Source: VRUE01 sp963745915
GTDB taxonomy: Bacteria > Actinomycetota > Thermoleophilia > Solirubrobacterales > 70-9
NCBI GenBank assembly: GCA_963745915.1
Contig: CAVUZA010000002.1
Span: forward strand, 558,001-622,000
Reading direction: 5' to 3'
Length of the DNA stretch: 64,000 nucleotides
Shown here in pieces: positions 26,663-34,951 of this stretch (the first letter of the stretch is position 1; each line of letters opens with the position of its first letter). The notes below the pieces were generated by a model. It saw only the letters and a list, made by a program, of their open reading frames with translations, had not been told where the DNA came from and searched no databases. Made by a program: the position numbers and the translations under genes.

Positions 26663-27712
26663 TTATGTCGCTCCGACCTTCGGGTCCAGACCCACGATCG
26701 AGTCCGGCGAAAACCGCCCCTGAGAACCAGCTACGTACGCCGCATTGGGCTCGATGCTGAGCCATTGCCTGTCTAGCGACTCCGCCATGGCTCCCGTCGT
26801 GTTGCTTCCCCCAAAGGGATCGACGACCAAGTCGCCTTCATCGGTCAAGAACCGGATGAAGAACTCCGCGAGCTCGGGCTGCATCCGTGCGGGATGAACC
26901 TCTAGATCATGCTCCTTGCAATAGGCCCGATAGACGTCGTTTGATCTCGTGTTGCTGATCCGCAGCATGGACTCGAAGTCCAGCGCGTTGGGGGGAATCG
27001 CGCCACCGTGGTCCGTTAGGAACGACGTCTCGCTGATCGTGTGCTCGGAAGGGCGGGTCCCGGCGTTGTACGACTGGCGCTTCAGCAACTTCTTCATCGA
27101 AGGACTATAGCCCGTGAGGATCTTGCGATTGTCCGCCTTCGGCCGAGCGGTTCGCGACATCCACCAAACGTTCGTGTAGGAATCCTTGACGCGGCATCGC
27201 TCGATGTTGACCCATTGCGCCGGTGAGGGCAGCCGCGCGGGATTGTGGACGACGAACTGCTGACAAAGGTTGAACCCGCCGGCCTCCTGCAGGCGCAGTA
27301 GCGCCTTGAGCGTGAGAGTTGACATCACCGGCTCGCCCGACTCCCAGGCATTGCCAAGCTCGACCACAAGAGAGCCATCCGGCGCGAGCAGATCGCCGAG
27401 CTCCTGGGCTAGCTTGCCCAGCCACTCTAGGTACTCATCCCCAACCAGGTTGCCGTACTGCTTCTTGCGGTTGAGAGGAAACGGCGGGGACGTAAAAAGG
27501 AGTTGGACCTCACCGCGCACGGCGTCGGCGTATCCAGACGTGAGGAAGTCCTCGACGGACCCGCGATACATCGTTCCCAACTCCGTCCAGTACGCAGGAG
27601 AGAGAGCTTCGAGGCCCTGATCGGTCGTTTGGTCGGCGGCGGTGGCGATCTTGGAACCTCGGCTATTACGGCGCTTCCGAGGGGCGACTCTAGCGGCGGC
27701 GTCGGACTTCAT
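26663..27712 (-). CDS. Beta-class site-specific DNA methyltransferase (N6-adenine or N4-cytosine)
   Basis: A 349-residue protein; ATG at 27712 is preceded by GGGAGAG. Motif IV TSPPF (74-78) precedes motif I DPFGGSNTTG (about 303-312), the order of the beta class. SPP with Phe is seen in both N4-cytosine and N6-adenine enzymes, so the target base is uncertain. The central region (about 130-270) serves as target recognition domain. It heads the two-gene minus-strand module with the GHKL ATPase and lies directly inside the island next to tRNA-fMet. Expected role: modification arm of an R-M-like defence module. No separate restriction endonuclease is seen. Confidence 0.88.
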   Translation of the reverse strand: MKSDAAARVAPRKRRNSRGSKIATAADQTTDQGLEALSPAYWTELGTMYRGSVEDFLTSGYADAVRGEVQLLFTSPPFPLNRKKQYGNLVGDEYLEWLGKLAQELGDLLAPDGSLVVELGNAWESGEPVMSTLTLKALLRLQEAGGFNLCQQFVVHNPARLPSPAQWVNIERCRVKDSYTNVWWMSRTARPKADNRKILTGYSPSMKKLLKRQSYNAGTRPSEHTISETSFLTDHGGAIPPNALDFESMLRISNTRSNDVYRAYCKEHDLEVHPARMQPELAEFFIRFLTDEGDLVVDPFGGSNTTGAMAESLDRQWLSIEPNAAYVAGSQGRFSPDSIVGLDPKVGAT

Positions 27713-27856
27713 CTCTCCCGCATCGAAGCTTGTTCTTCGGTGCCGGGCCCCGGGGCGCTACAACGCCGCCGGGGCCGCTTATTCGCATTTCTCGCGGGCG
27801 AACGTAGGAGGACTGGAAGCCCCGCGCAAGGGCTGGAACCGACCTCTCTCAGACCT

Positions 27857-27879
27857 CATGTTGCCCCAGGCGTTGCCCC
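27857..27879 (-). repeat. Integrase-tail-like repeat (right copy)
   Basis: Identical over 23 bases to the repeat at 20650-20672. It lies between the methyltransferase gene and the tRNA-fMet terminator. On the minus strand one frame again ends A-T-P-G-A-T-stop. Confidence 0.4.
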
Positions 27880-27921
27880 AGGGCGTTTTTTGGCCGTTTT
27901 TGAGGTCCCCCAAAAACGCGA

Positions 27922-27944
27922 AAACCCGCTTGATAAGCGGGTTT
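27922..27944 (-). terminator. Terminator of tRNA-fMet
   Basis: AAACCCGCTT pairs with AAGCGGGTTT (10 bp), and on the minus strand it is followed by TTCGCG and a T-run. It lies 9 bases beyond the tRNA 3' end. Confidence 0.7.
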
Positions 27945-27952
27945 CCGTCTTA

Positions 27953-28026
<74 letters not shown>

Positions 28027-28124
28027 GCGGTTTGGCCATGCTAGCAGCGTGGTGGGGTCGGTGGGGATGGGGATCGGCGGTGCAGCGGGGTTTGCGGGGC
28101 GGCAGGGATTAGGGTGTCGCTGCG

Positions 28125-29063
28125 ATGGCGCAGGGGAAGCACAGGGTGGCGGTGGTCGACATCGGCTCCAACTCGACGCGGCTGCTGGTCGCCGAAGTGG
28201 GCGAGGCGGTCGAGGAGGTCGAGCGGCACAGCCGCGTGACCCGGCTCGGGCGGGGGGTCGACCTCTCCGGCCAGCTCTCCGACGAGGCGATCGACGCCGC
28301 CTGCGAGGCGATCGCCGACTACGTCGAGGTCTGCCGCACCGGCCGGGTCGAGCGGATCGACGCGATCGCCACCAGCGCCGTCCGCGACGCCGCCAACGGC
28401 GCCGCCTTCGTCGCCGAGCTGCGCGAGCGCTTCGCCCTCTCCGCCCGCGTCCTCGACGGCGAGCAGGAGGCGCGCTTCACCTACGCCGGCGCCACCGACG
28501 CGCGGCCGCCGAGCGTGCCGACCCTGGTGGTCGACATCGGCGGCGGCTCGACCGAGCTGATCGTCGGCCGCGGTAAGGAGGTGTCCTTCCACGCCTCGCT
28601 GCAGGCCGGCGTCGTCCGCCACAGCGAGCGCCACCTCGGCTCCGACCCGCCGACCACCGAGGAGTTGGAGGCGCTCGCCGCCGACGTCCGCGTGCTGATC
28701 GAGGAGGCGATCCGCGACCGCCCCGGCACGGCCGTGGAGGCCGGCATCGCCGTCGCCGGCACGCCGACCTCGCTGGCCTCGATCGAGCTCGGGCTGGAGG
28801 ACTACGACCCCCAGCAAGTACACGGGCATACGCTGACCCTGGCGACGATCCAGCGCCTGCTCTCCCAACTCGCCTCTGCCCCACTGTCCAATCGGGTCGA
28901 AATCGCCGGGATGCACCCCGACCGCGCGCCTACGATCGTCGCCGGGGTGGTCATCCTGGTGGAGACGATGCGCGCTTTCGGCCTCGAGCGCATCTCGGTC
29001 TCCGAGCACGACATCCTCTACGGCATCGCCATAGCGGCTGCAGCGGCTTTGGAAAGGGGATAA
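28125..29063 (+). CDS. ppx: Exopolyphosphatase / guanosine pentaphosphate phosphohydrolase family (Ppx/GppA)
   Basis: A 312-residue member of the ASKHA fold. It has VVDIGSNSTRLLVAEV (phosphate 1 motif), ATSAVRDAANG, the DGEQEARFTYAGA segment with the catalytic Glu, VVDIGGGSTELIVG (phosphate 2), and GMHPDRAPTIVAGVVIL near the C-terminus. The length matches the short actinobacterial Ppx forms without the C-terminal HD domain. Predicted to hydrolyse polyphosphate and/or pppGpp in the cytoplasm. It is the first core gene right of the tRNA and is transcribed alone. Confidence 0.9.
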   Translation: MAQGKHRVAVVDIGSNSTRLLVAEVGEAVEEVERHSRVTRLGRGVDLSGQLSDEAIDAACEAIADYVEVCRTGRVERIDAIATSAVRDAANGAAFVAELRERFALSARVLDGEQEARFTYAGATDARPPSVPTLVVDIGGGSTELIVGRGKEVSFHASLQAGVVRHSERHLGSDPPTTEELEALAADVRVLIEEAIRDRPGTAVEAGIAVAGTPTSLASIELGLEDYDPQQVHGHTLTLATIQRLLSQLASAPLSNRVEIAGMHPDRAPTIVAGVVILVETMRAFGLERISVSEHDILYGIAIAAAAALERG

Positions 29064-29426
29064 CCCCGTATTCTCAACCAGGGGTAATAGCCTGTTCCCA
29101 TATGGATAGCCCCGCATAACCGCGCCCTCCAATTGGGTCAAGGCATTGCTTGAACCCAGAAAAGTCGGTAGCCTCTCCCTACTCGATTCAGAGTAGTGGC
29201 GAAAGAGGTAACTGGACGCAGCGGATAGTCGTGCAGATAATCCGCTCATCGGGTGAAGCGGAGGGCAACCAACGCAGATCCCGGTACAGGACTCGGGCGA
29301 TTGCCGCATCATGGCGCCTCCCGCCGTCTGAGTCCACCAAATAAGGATGGTCCCTGAAGACGTACCCCTGCCCGTCCTGAGGGACCAACTTGAATCGGCC
29401 GCCAGAGATGGCGGCCGATTCTCTGT
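29064..29426. other. Intergenic region with stable hairpins; possible structured RNA
   Basis: No gene is seen in about 360 bases between convergent ppx and the TPP enzyme. It contains TGGTCCCT ... AGGGACCA (29348-29387) and the strong hairpin at 29392-29421, plus smaller inverted repeats such as ACCCCG/CAGGGGT just after ppx. I looked for tmRNA, RNase P and SRP signatures and recognised none. Confidence 0.35.
29392..29421 (-). terminator. Terminator hairpin of the TPP-enzyme gene
   Basis: A perfect 12-bp stem GAATCGGCCGCC / GGCGGCCGATTC around AGAGAT, ending 5 bases from the stop codon of the minus-strand gene. No long T-run follows. Confidence 0.6.
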
Positions 29427-31037
29427 TCAGGCCAGGTTCGACTTGCGCGGGTAGACGACCTCGGGGTCGGTCAGCACGTTGACCAGGGTCGGCCGCCCCG
29501 ACTCGAAGGCCCGCTCCAGTGCCGGGCGCAGCTCGCCCGGCTCGCGCACCAGCACCCCGTCGCAGCCGAGCGCCTCGACCACCTGCTCGTACGGCGTCTC
29601 CGGCCGCAGCTCGGCCGCCACCGAGTAGCCGTAGAGGAACTTCATCGGGTGGTGCTCGAGCGCCCAGATCCCGTTGTTGCCCATCACCCCGACCACCGGC
29701 AGCCCGTGGCGGGCCATCGTGTCGAACTCGATGCCGGCGAAGCCGAAGGCGCCGTCGCCGAGCAGCAGGCAGACCTGGCGGTCGGGATGGGCGAGCTTGG
29801 CGCCGATCGCCTGCCCCGGCCCGGCCCCGAGGCAGCCGAACGGCCCCGGGTCCATCCAGCAGCCCGGCTGGTAGGTCTCGACGAAGCGCCCGGCGTAGGA
29901 GACGAAGTCGCCGCCGTCGCCGACCACGATCGCGTCGCGGTCCAGCACCTCGCCCAGCTCGCGGTAGACCCGCACCGGGTGCAGCGGCGAGCGCCCGTCC
30001 TCGAGCTGCTCCCGCTCGGCCGCCCGCTTCTCGGCCTCGATCCCGCGCAGCTGCTCGAGCCAGGGCCGCGTGCGGGCGCCGCCCTCCCCCGCCGCGGCGC
30101 GGATCGCCGCCAGGCTGGCGGCGACGTCGCCGACCAGGTCGACGTCGGGCACCCGGTTGCGCTCCAGCGCGTTGGGCGCCGGGTCGAGCCGGATCAGCTT
30201 CGCCTCCTCGCCGACCGCGGCGCCGAAGCCGAGCCGGAAGTCGAGCGGCACGCCGATCACCAGCGCCACGTCGGCCCCGCCCAGCCCCGCCCCGCGCGCC
30301 CGGCTGAAGGCCAGCTCGTGGTCGGCGGGCAGGCAGCCGCGGCCGAGGCCGTTGAGGAAGACCGGCGCGCCCAGCGCCTCGGCCAGCGCCCGCAGCTCCT
30401 CCTCGCCCTCGCCCCAGTACAGCCCGCTGCCGGCCATGATCGCCGGCCGCTCCGCCGCGGCCAGCAGCGCCGCCGCCTCCTCGACCCCCGCCGCCGGCCG
30501 CGCCTCGCGCCCCGGCGCCGCCGGGATCTCGGCCTCGGCCTCGGTGAAAACCACATCGAGCGGGTAGTCGACGAAGGTCGGCCCGTAGGGCGGGGCGAGC
30601 GCGGTGTCGAGCGCCGCTGCCGTGCGGGCCGCGATCTCCCCCGGCTCGCGCACCGTCTCGGCCGACTTGACCAGCGGCGAGACGAACGGCAGGTGGTCGA
30701 TCTCCTGCAGCGAGCCCGAGCCCCAGCGCAGCTCCGGCGCCCGCCCGCCGAGCACGCAGACCGGCGAGCAGTTCGCCTGCGCCCCGGCGATCGCGCTGAT
30801 CCCGTTGGTCACCCCCGGCCCCGCGGTCAGCGCCGCCACCCCGACCCGCCGCGTCGCCTTGGCGAAGCCCTCGGCGGCGAAGACCGCGGTCTGCTCGTGG
30901 CGCACGTCGACGATCTCGATCCCCTCGGCGCGGCAGCCGTCGTATATGGAAAACAGGTGTCCCCCGGAGAGCGTGAAGAGGTGGCTGACGCCGCGCGCCG
31001 CCAGCGCCTTCGCCACGATCCGCCCCCCGTGCTCCAC
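29427..31037 (-). CDS. Thiamine pyrophosphate-dependent enzyme, acetolactate synthase-like
   Basis: A 536-residue three-domain TPP enzyme. The N-terminal PYR domain has the catalytic Glu in VRHEQTAVFAAEG (about 47) and GPGVTNGISAI. The central nucleotide-fold domain spans about 185-330. The PP domain has GDGGDF and the TPP motif GDGAFGFAGIEF ... GNN (about 430-465). Similarity is to the IlvG/IlvX-type acetolactate synthase-like proteins of actinobacteria and to oxalyl-CoA decarboxylase/2-hydroxyacyl-CoA lyase relatives; sequence alone does not choose between them. No regulatory small subunit is nearby, which argues against the main biosynthetic AHAS. GTG start at 31037. Confidence 0.85.
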   Translation of the reverse strand: MEHGGRIVAKALAARGVSHLFTLSGGHLFSIYDGCRAEGIEIVDVRHEQTAVFAAEGFAKATRRVGVAALTAGPGVTNGISAIAGAQANCSPVCVLGGRAPELRWGSGSLQEIDHLPFVSPLVKSAETVREPGEIAARTAAALDTALAPPYGPTFVDYPLDVVFTEAEAEIPAAPGREARPAAGVEEAAALLAAAERPAIMAGSGLYWGEGEEELRALAEALGAPVFLNGLGRGCLPADHELAFSRARGAGLGGADVALVIGVPLDFRLGFGAAVGEEAKLIRLDPAPNALERNRVPDVDLVGDVAASLAAIRAAAGEGGARTRPWLEQLRGIEAEKRAAEREQLEDGRSPLHPVRVYRELGEVLDRDAIVVGDGGDFVSYAGRFVETYQPGCWMDPGPFGCLGAGPGQAIGAKLAHPDRQVCLLLGDGAFGFAGIEFDTMARHGLPVVGVMGNNGIWALEHHPMKFLYGYSVAAELRPETPYEQVVEALGCDGVLVREPGELRPALERAFESGRPTLVNVLTDPEVVYPRKSNLA

Positions 31038-31076
31038 GGCTTGAGCCTAGCGGCCCCGGCGGGCTACCATCGGCCT

Positions 31077-31163
31077 GCCCGGGTGGCGAAACTGGCAAAA
31101 GCGGCGCCCTTAAAAGGCGTTGCCCCACTGGGGGGCTTGCGGGTTCGAATCCCGCCCCGGGCA
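31077..31163 (+). tRNA. tRNA-Leu (TAA)
   Basis: An 87-nt class II tRNA. Acceptor GCCCGGG pairs with CCCGGGC, discriminator is A, the anticodon loop CTTAAAA carries TAA, the variable arm is long (GTTGCCCCACTGGGGGGCTT region), and the T-arm is TGCGGGTTCGAATCCCGC. No encoded CCA. Confidence 0.93.
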
Positions 31164-31286
31164 CTCGCCGCCGGTTATCTAAAACCGGCCTAAAACATGC
31201 CGTGGTACCGCAACTTGGCCACTGCTACGGTGTCTCATGAGCTAGAAGCCAAACGCCTTCCCTGGCCCTTTCCCTGGAGGACACGC

Positions 31287-33017
31287 TTGGAGGCATCAGC
31301 TCTCACACACGCCAGTCGTCGCGGACTACTCGCCCGCCGCTCCCCGTTGCTCAAGCTGCAGGGGGACGAAAAGCTGATCGCGATGGCCCGCGCCGGCAAC
31401 CCCGGCGCCTTCGAGACCATCGTCGACCGCTACCAGGGCCGCCTGCTCGGCTTCTGCCGGCAGATGCTCGGCTCGACCGAGGACGCCGAGGACGTCCTCC
31501 AGGAGGTCTTCGTCAACGCCTACCGGGCGATGCTCGCCGACGAGCGCGAGATCAAGCTGCGCCCGTGGCTCTACCGGATCGCCCGCAACCGCTGCCTCAA
31601 CCACCTGCGCAAACCGACCGCCGACGCGCAGGAATCGATGGACATGGTGCCGACCGTGGACGCCGCCTCGACCGCCGAGAAGGTCCACAACCGCGAGGAG
31701 TTCCGCCAGCTGCTCACCGACGTCGGCAAGCTTCCCGAGACCCAGCGCTCCGCCCTGCTCCTGCGCGAGATGGACGCGATGTCCTACGAGGAGATCGCCC
31801 AGGCGATGGAGACCAGCGTGCCCTCGGTCAAGTCGCTGCTGGTGCGGGCGCGGATCAGCCTCGCCGAGGCGAGCCAGGCCCGCCAGCTGACCTGCGGCGA
31901 GGTCCGCATCGACCTGGCCGAGGCCGCCGAGGGGCTGCGCAAGCTCTCCGGCCCGGTCCGCCGCCACGTGCGCGAGTGCGAGGAGTGCGCCGACTTCCGC
32001 TCCCAGCTGCGCTCCAACGACAAGGTGCTGGCGGCGCTGGTGCCGGTCGGGCCGCTGGTCGCGCTGAAGGGCTTCATCCTCACCAAACTTGGCCTGGGAG
32101 GGGCCGGCACCGGCGGGGCGGCGGGCACTGCGACCGCCGCAGGGGCCACCGGGGCCGGAGCCGTCGGCAGCGTCGGCGCCGCCGGCGGGGTCGGCGCTGC
32201 GCTCAGCTCCGGCGGAGCCGCCAGCGGCATCGGCGCGGTCAGCGGCGCGCTCGGCACCAAGGCCGTCGCCGGCGTCGTCACCGCCGCGGTGATCACCGCC
32301 GGCGCGGTCGAGGTCAAGCAGCAGGTCGAACCGACCCCGGTCAGCGGCCACCGGGCCAGCATCTCCAGGGTCAAGGGCGGCCCGGCCACGGCGCTCGCCC
32401 CCGCCCACAACATCGCCCCGACCCCGGTCGAGGCGATGGTCCCGGCCCCCGCGGTCGAGCCCGCCCCGGCCGCCGAGCCGGCCCCCGAAGCCGAGCCCGT
32501 CGCCCCGGTCGAGGAGCAGCCGGTGGACGGCGAAGGCGCCGACAAGTCGGCGACCGGCGGCACCGAGGGCGGCGACGCGGAGACCGATCACGCCGCCGCC
32601 GGCCTGGCCGGCTCCTCGCCCTCGGGGACCAAAGCCGGAGCGCCCTCGGCGGGCAACACGGTCGTCGTCACCGTCGGCGGCACGCCGCCGCCCGAAGGCG
32701 CCCCCGCGGCGCCGCCGGCCGAGGCCACGACGCCGCCGCCGGCGAGCGCCCCGCCCGCCGAAAGCACGCCACCGGCGCCGCCGGCCGAAACGACTCCGCC
32801 GGCCTCGACCACCGGCTCCGGCGAGGAAGCGCCGCCGGCCGGGGAAGAGGCCGAGACTGCCGCCGCGGCAGCGGGCGCCGAAGTCGAAGCGCCTGACCGG
32901 CCAGCGCCCTCAACGGCTCGAAGCCATCGCCGATCGGCCTCCTACTGGAGGCCGATCACCTTTAGGCGGCGGGTGAGGCTGGAGCCGGCGAACTTGCGGG
33001 TGTCGGCGAGCGAGTAG
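31287..33017 (+). CDS. ECF sigma factor fused to zinc-finger anti-sigma-like, membrane and Pro/Ala-rich domains
   Basis: TTG at 31287 is chosen: GGAGG lies 6 bases upstream and the protein then starts MEASALTHASRR, before sigma region 2. Sigma2 covers about 25-95 (GDEKLIAMARAGNPGAF, EDAEDVLQEVFV) and sigma4 about 135-190 (LPETQRSALLLREMDAMSYEEIAQAM). Next comes a zinc-binding anti-sigma-like motif (CGEVRIDLAEA ... H-x3-C-x2-C in HVRECEEC), a Gly/Ala-rich stretch, one membrane helix (VVTAAVITAGAV, about 335) and a long Pro/Ala/Glu tail that would face outside. Sigma and anti-sigma in one membrane-tethered chain fits known actinobacterial ECF fusions. The last about 30 codons run through the terminator hairpin and into the convergent gene, so the true stop may be earlier and hidden by an indel. 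Confidence 0.85.
   Translation: MEASALTHASRRGLLARRSPLLKLQGDEKLIAMARAGNPGAFETIVDRYQGRLLGFCRQMLGSTEDAEDVLQEVFVNAYRAMLADEREIKLRPWLYRIARNRCLNHLRKPTADAQESMDMVPTVDAASTAEKVHNREEFRQLLTDVGKLPETQRSALLLREMDAMSYEEIAQAMETSVPSVKSLLVRARISLAEASQARQLTCGEVRIDLAEAAEGLRKLSGPVRRHVRECEECADFRSQLRSNDKVLAALVPVGPLVALKGFILTKLGLGGAGTGGAAGTATAAGATGAGAVGSVGAAGGVGAALSSGGAASGIGAVSGALGTKAVAGVVTAAVITAGAVEVKQQVEPTPVSGHRASISRVKGGPATALAPAHNIAPTPVEAMVPAPAVEPAPAAEPAPEAEPVAPVEEQPVDGEGADKSATGGTEGGDAETDHAAAGLAGSSPSGTKAGAPSAGNTVVVTVGGTPPPEGAPAAPPAEATTPPPASAPPAESTPPAPPAETTPPASTTGSGEEAPPAGEEAETAAAAAGAEVEAPDRPAPSTARSHRRSASYWRPITFRRRVRLEPANLRVSASE
32932..32957. terminator. Bidirectional terminator between convergent genes
   Basis: A perfect 11-bp stem GATCGGCCTCC / GGAGGCCGATC with loop TACT. 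The loop contains the stop codon of the minus-strand R2-like gene. Confidence 0.65.
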
Positions 33018-33868
33018 CCGAACACCTCGTAGTCCTCCTCTTCGGGCGCCCAGGGCGGCGAGAGCACCCCGTCGGCGACCGGCAGCGCTTCCTCCAGGGT
33101 GCGCTGGATCGCGGCCTTGTAGCGGTCGTCCTCGCGCCGCCTTCTCGCGCAGGAAGACGGAGCCGAAGGCGACGTGGCGGTGCTCGTCGCGGGCGACGTT
33201 CTGGAAGCCCTCGACGAAGCCCGGCAGCGTCCCCTCGCGTTCGTTGTAGTCCATGATGAAGTGCTGCCCGGTGAGGGCCAGCATGCCCTCGATCACCATG
33301 TGGTAGATCGTCACCGCCTCGACCAGCGCCTCGGCGTCGCTCGGGCTCGACCGCGAGCCGGTCGGTGCGCCGCTTCAGCATCTCGTCGAAGAGGCGGCCG
33401 AAGTTGTCGTTGAGGTGCTCGGAGGTCTGCGCCAGCATCGCGCTCGAGCTCGTCGGAGGCGAGCACCCCGACCTCGCGGTAGAAGCGCTCGAAGAAGCGC
33501 ACGTGGCGGGCCTCGTCGGCGATCTGGGTGCAGAGGAAGATGCGCTGCTCCTCGGTCGGGGCGGCGCGCATGATCGGCCCCAGCTCCTCGGCCACCTTCT
33601 GCTCGCCGATGAAGAACGAGGAGAGCCCGTACATGCGCTGGAAGCGCTCCTCCTCGCCGAAGCCCTGCCAGTCCTCGCGGTCGCGGCTGAAGTCGAGCTC
33701 CTGCGTCTGCCACTGCTGGCGCTCCCAGAGCAGGTAGAGCTCGCCGTAGCTGAGCAGCTTGACGTCGCCGGTGCGGTCGGCGGCCTCGTTCAGCGCCGGG
33801 TCGGCGGTCGCCTGGAAGTCGGCGCGGCCGGTGCGCGACGCGGTCCCGGTGGCCTCGCTCGTACCCAT
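32942..33868 (-). pseudogene. R2-like ligand-binding oxidase (NrdB-like), broken by three apparent frameshifts
   Basis: Joining three frames gives one continuous ferritin-like protein of about 308 residues. It starts MGTSEA at 33868, with FSRDREDWQGF, EQRIFLCTQIADEARH and FFERFYREVGVLASDELERD. The frame changes near 33430 to TSEHLNDNFGRLFDEML, near 33335 to YHMVIEGMLALTGQHF and ARDEHRHVAFGSVFL, and near 33140 to the ending RRLKVIGLQ and TAG at 32942. Metal ligands (E ... EARH ... E ... DEHRH) are all present and the pattern fits R2lox rather than a classical ribonucleotide reductase subunit. All motifs are intact, so single-base assembly errors are more likely than true decay. Confidence 0.75.
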
Positions 33869-33898
33869 ACCGGCCGAGACTAGCACCGGCCTGGCTGC

Positions 33899-34615
33899 TC
33901 AGCCAACCGTGTGCGACTCGCCCGGGGAGAGCAGGACGACGCCGGCGCCGGTCTCGGCCTCGACCTCGGCCTTGAAGGCGGCGGCGTCGGTCTCGATCGG
34001 CGGGAAGGTGTCGTAGTGCATCGGGATCACCGTCTTGGCGCCGACGAACCGGGCGGCGACCGCGGCGTCGTGGCGGTCCATCGTGTAGTGGCCGCCGATC
34101 GGCAGCATCGCGACGTCGACCGGGTTGCGTTCGGCGATCAGCTTCATGTCGCCGAACAGGCAGGTGTCGCCGGCGTGGTAGACGGTCAGCCCGCCGAGGT
34201 TGATCAAGAGGCCGGCCGGGGTGCCGATCACGGTGCCCGGGGTCGGGCTGAAGGGCGACTCGGCGGAGCCGGCGATCGTGCTCGTGTGCCAGGCCGGGAC
34301 CAGCTTCACCCAGCCCCAGTCGAAGCGCACCGTGCCGCCCAGGTTGGGGTCGTGGGCCTGCTCGACCCCCTTTTCCTCCAGCCATTTGGCGATCTCGACC
34401 ACGGCGACGCACTCGGCGCCGTTGGCCTTGGCCACCGGCACCGCGTCGGCCATGTGGTCGGCGTGCCCGTGGGAGATGACGACGTGGGTCGGGTGGACGT
34501 CCTCGGCGCTGGCCACGGCCGCCGGGTTGTTGGGCTTCAGGAACGGGTCGACGAGGACCGTCGTCTCGCCCTCGCTCAGCTCGAAGCACGAATGCCCGTG
34601 GAACTTGATCTCCAT
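33899..34615 (-). CDS. Metal-dependent hydrolase, metallo-beta-lactamase fold (UPF0173)
   Basis: A 238-residue protein. The metal-binding signature SHGHADHM (about 49-56), further ligands in PAWHTST, VYHAGDTCLF (Asp) and PIGGHYTM, and a C-terminal PMHYDTF all fit the UPF0173/UlaG-like branch. The substrate of this branch is generally unknown. There is no signal peptide. The start ATG at 34615 lies 2 bases after the neighbouring small gene's stop, so they are co-transcribed. Confidence 0.9.
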   Translation of the reverse strand: MEIKFHGHSCFELSEGETTVLVDPFLKPNNPAAVASAEDVHPTHVVISHGHADHMADAVPVAKANGAECVAVVEIAKWLEEKGVEQAHDPNLGGTVRFDWGWVKLVPAWHTSTIAGSAESPFSPTPGTVIGTPAGLLINLGGLTVYHAGDTCLFGDMKLIAERNPVDVAMLPIGGHYTMDRHDAAVAARFVGAKTVIPMHYDTFPPIETDAAAFKAEVEAETGAGVVLLSPGESHTVG

Positions 34616-34616
34616 C

Positions 34617-34942
34617 TCAGTCCTCTCCTTCGCTGTCGTCGTTCATCTCGCCGTGCAGGGCCCAGCCGACGGCGACCCCGACCATCATCCCCATCCGCGC
34701 CTCCTCGGCGAGCAGCGAGCGCACCGCGGCGATCCGCTGCTCGGGGTCGGGCGTGGTCGCCGCCTTGAGCGCCTCGGCCTCGTGCGACTCGCCGAACCAG
34801 CCGCCCTCGGCGAGCGCGGCGGCGAGCACCTTCTGCAGGCCTGCGGCGCGGCGCGGGCGACGACCCGCTCGGCCTCGGCGAAGCGCTCGGCCTCGATCAG
34901 CCGCTCGATCGCCGCCTCCAGCCTGGCGTCGTCCTCCGCCAC
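34617..34942 (-). pseudogene. Small acidic protein of unknown function, one frameshift
   Basis: Two overlapping frames join into about 108 residues: MAEDDARLEAAIERLIEAERFAEAERVV in the first, and LAEGGWFGESHEAEALKAA ... MGMMVGVAVGWALHGEM with an acidic end in the second. The frame changes near 34845 in a GC-rich run. No family is recognised. It is placed directly upstream of the MBL hydrolase gene. Confidence 0.5.
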
Positions 34943-34951
34943 GCCTCGAGT

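Noticed and set aside
29064..29426. tmRNA, RNase P or SRP RNA in the gap after ppx
   Set aside because: None of the conserved sequence signatures of these RNAs could be found.
29188..31164. 658-codon minus-strand frame over the TPP-enzyme gene and tRNA-Leu
   Set aside because: Frame-shifted shadow running through a tRNA gene. Its apparent GFEPAS-type start is the usual tRNA-derived false protein.
32910..33314. Separate short genes within the R2-like region
   Set aside because: Each fragment is a consecutive part of one ferritin-like protein; best read as one gene with indels.
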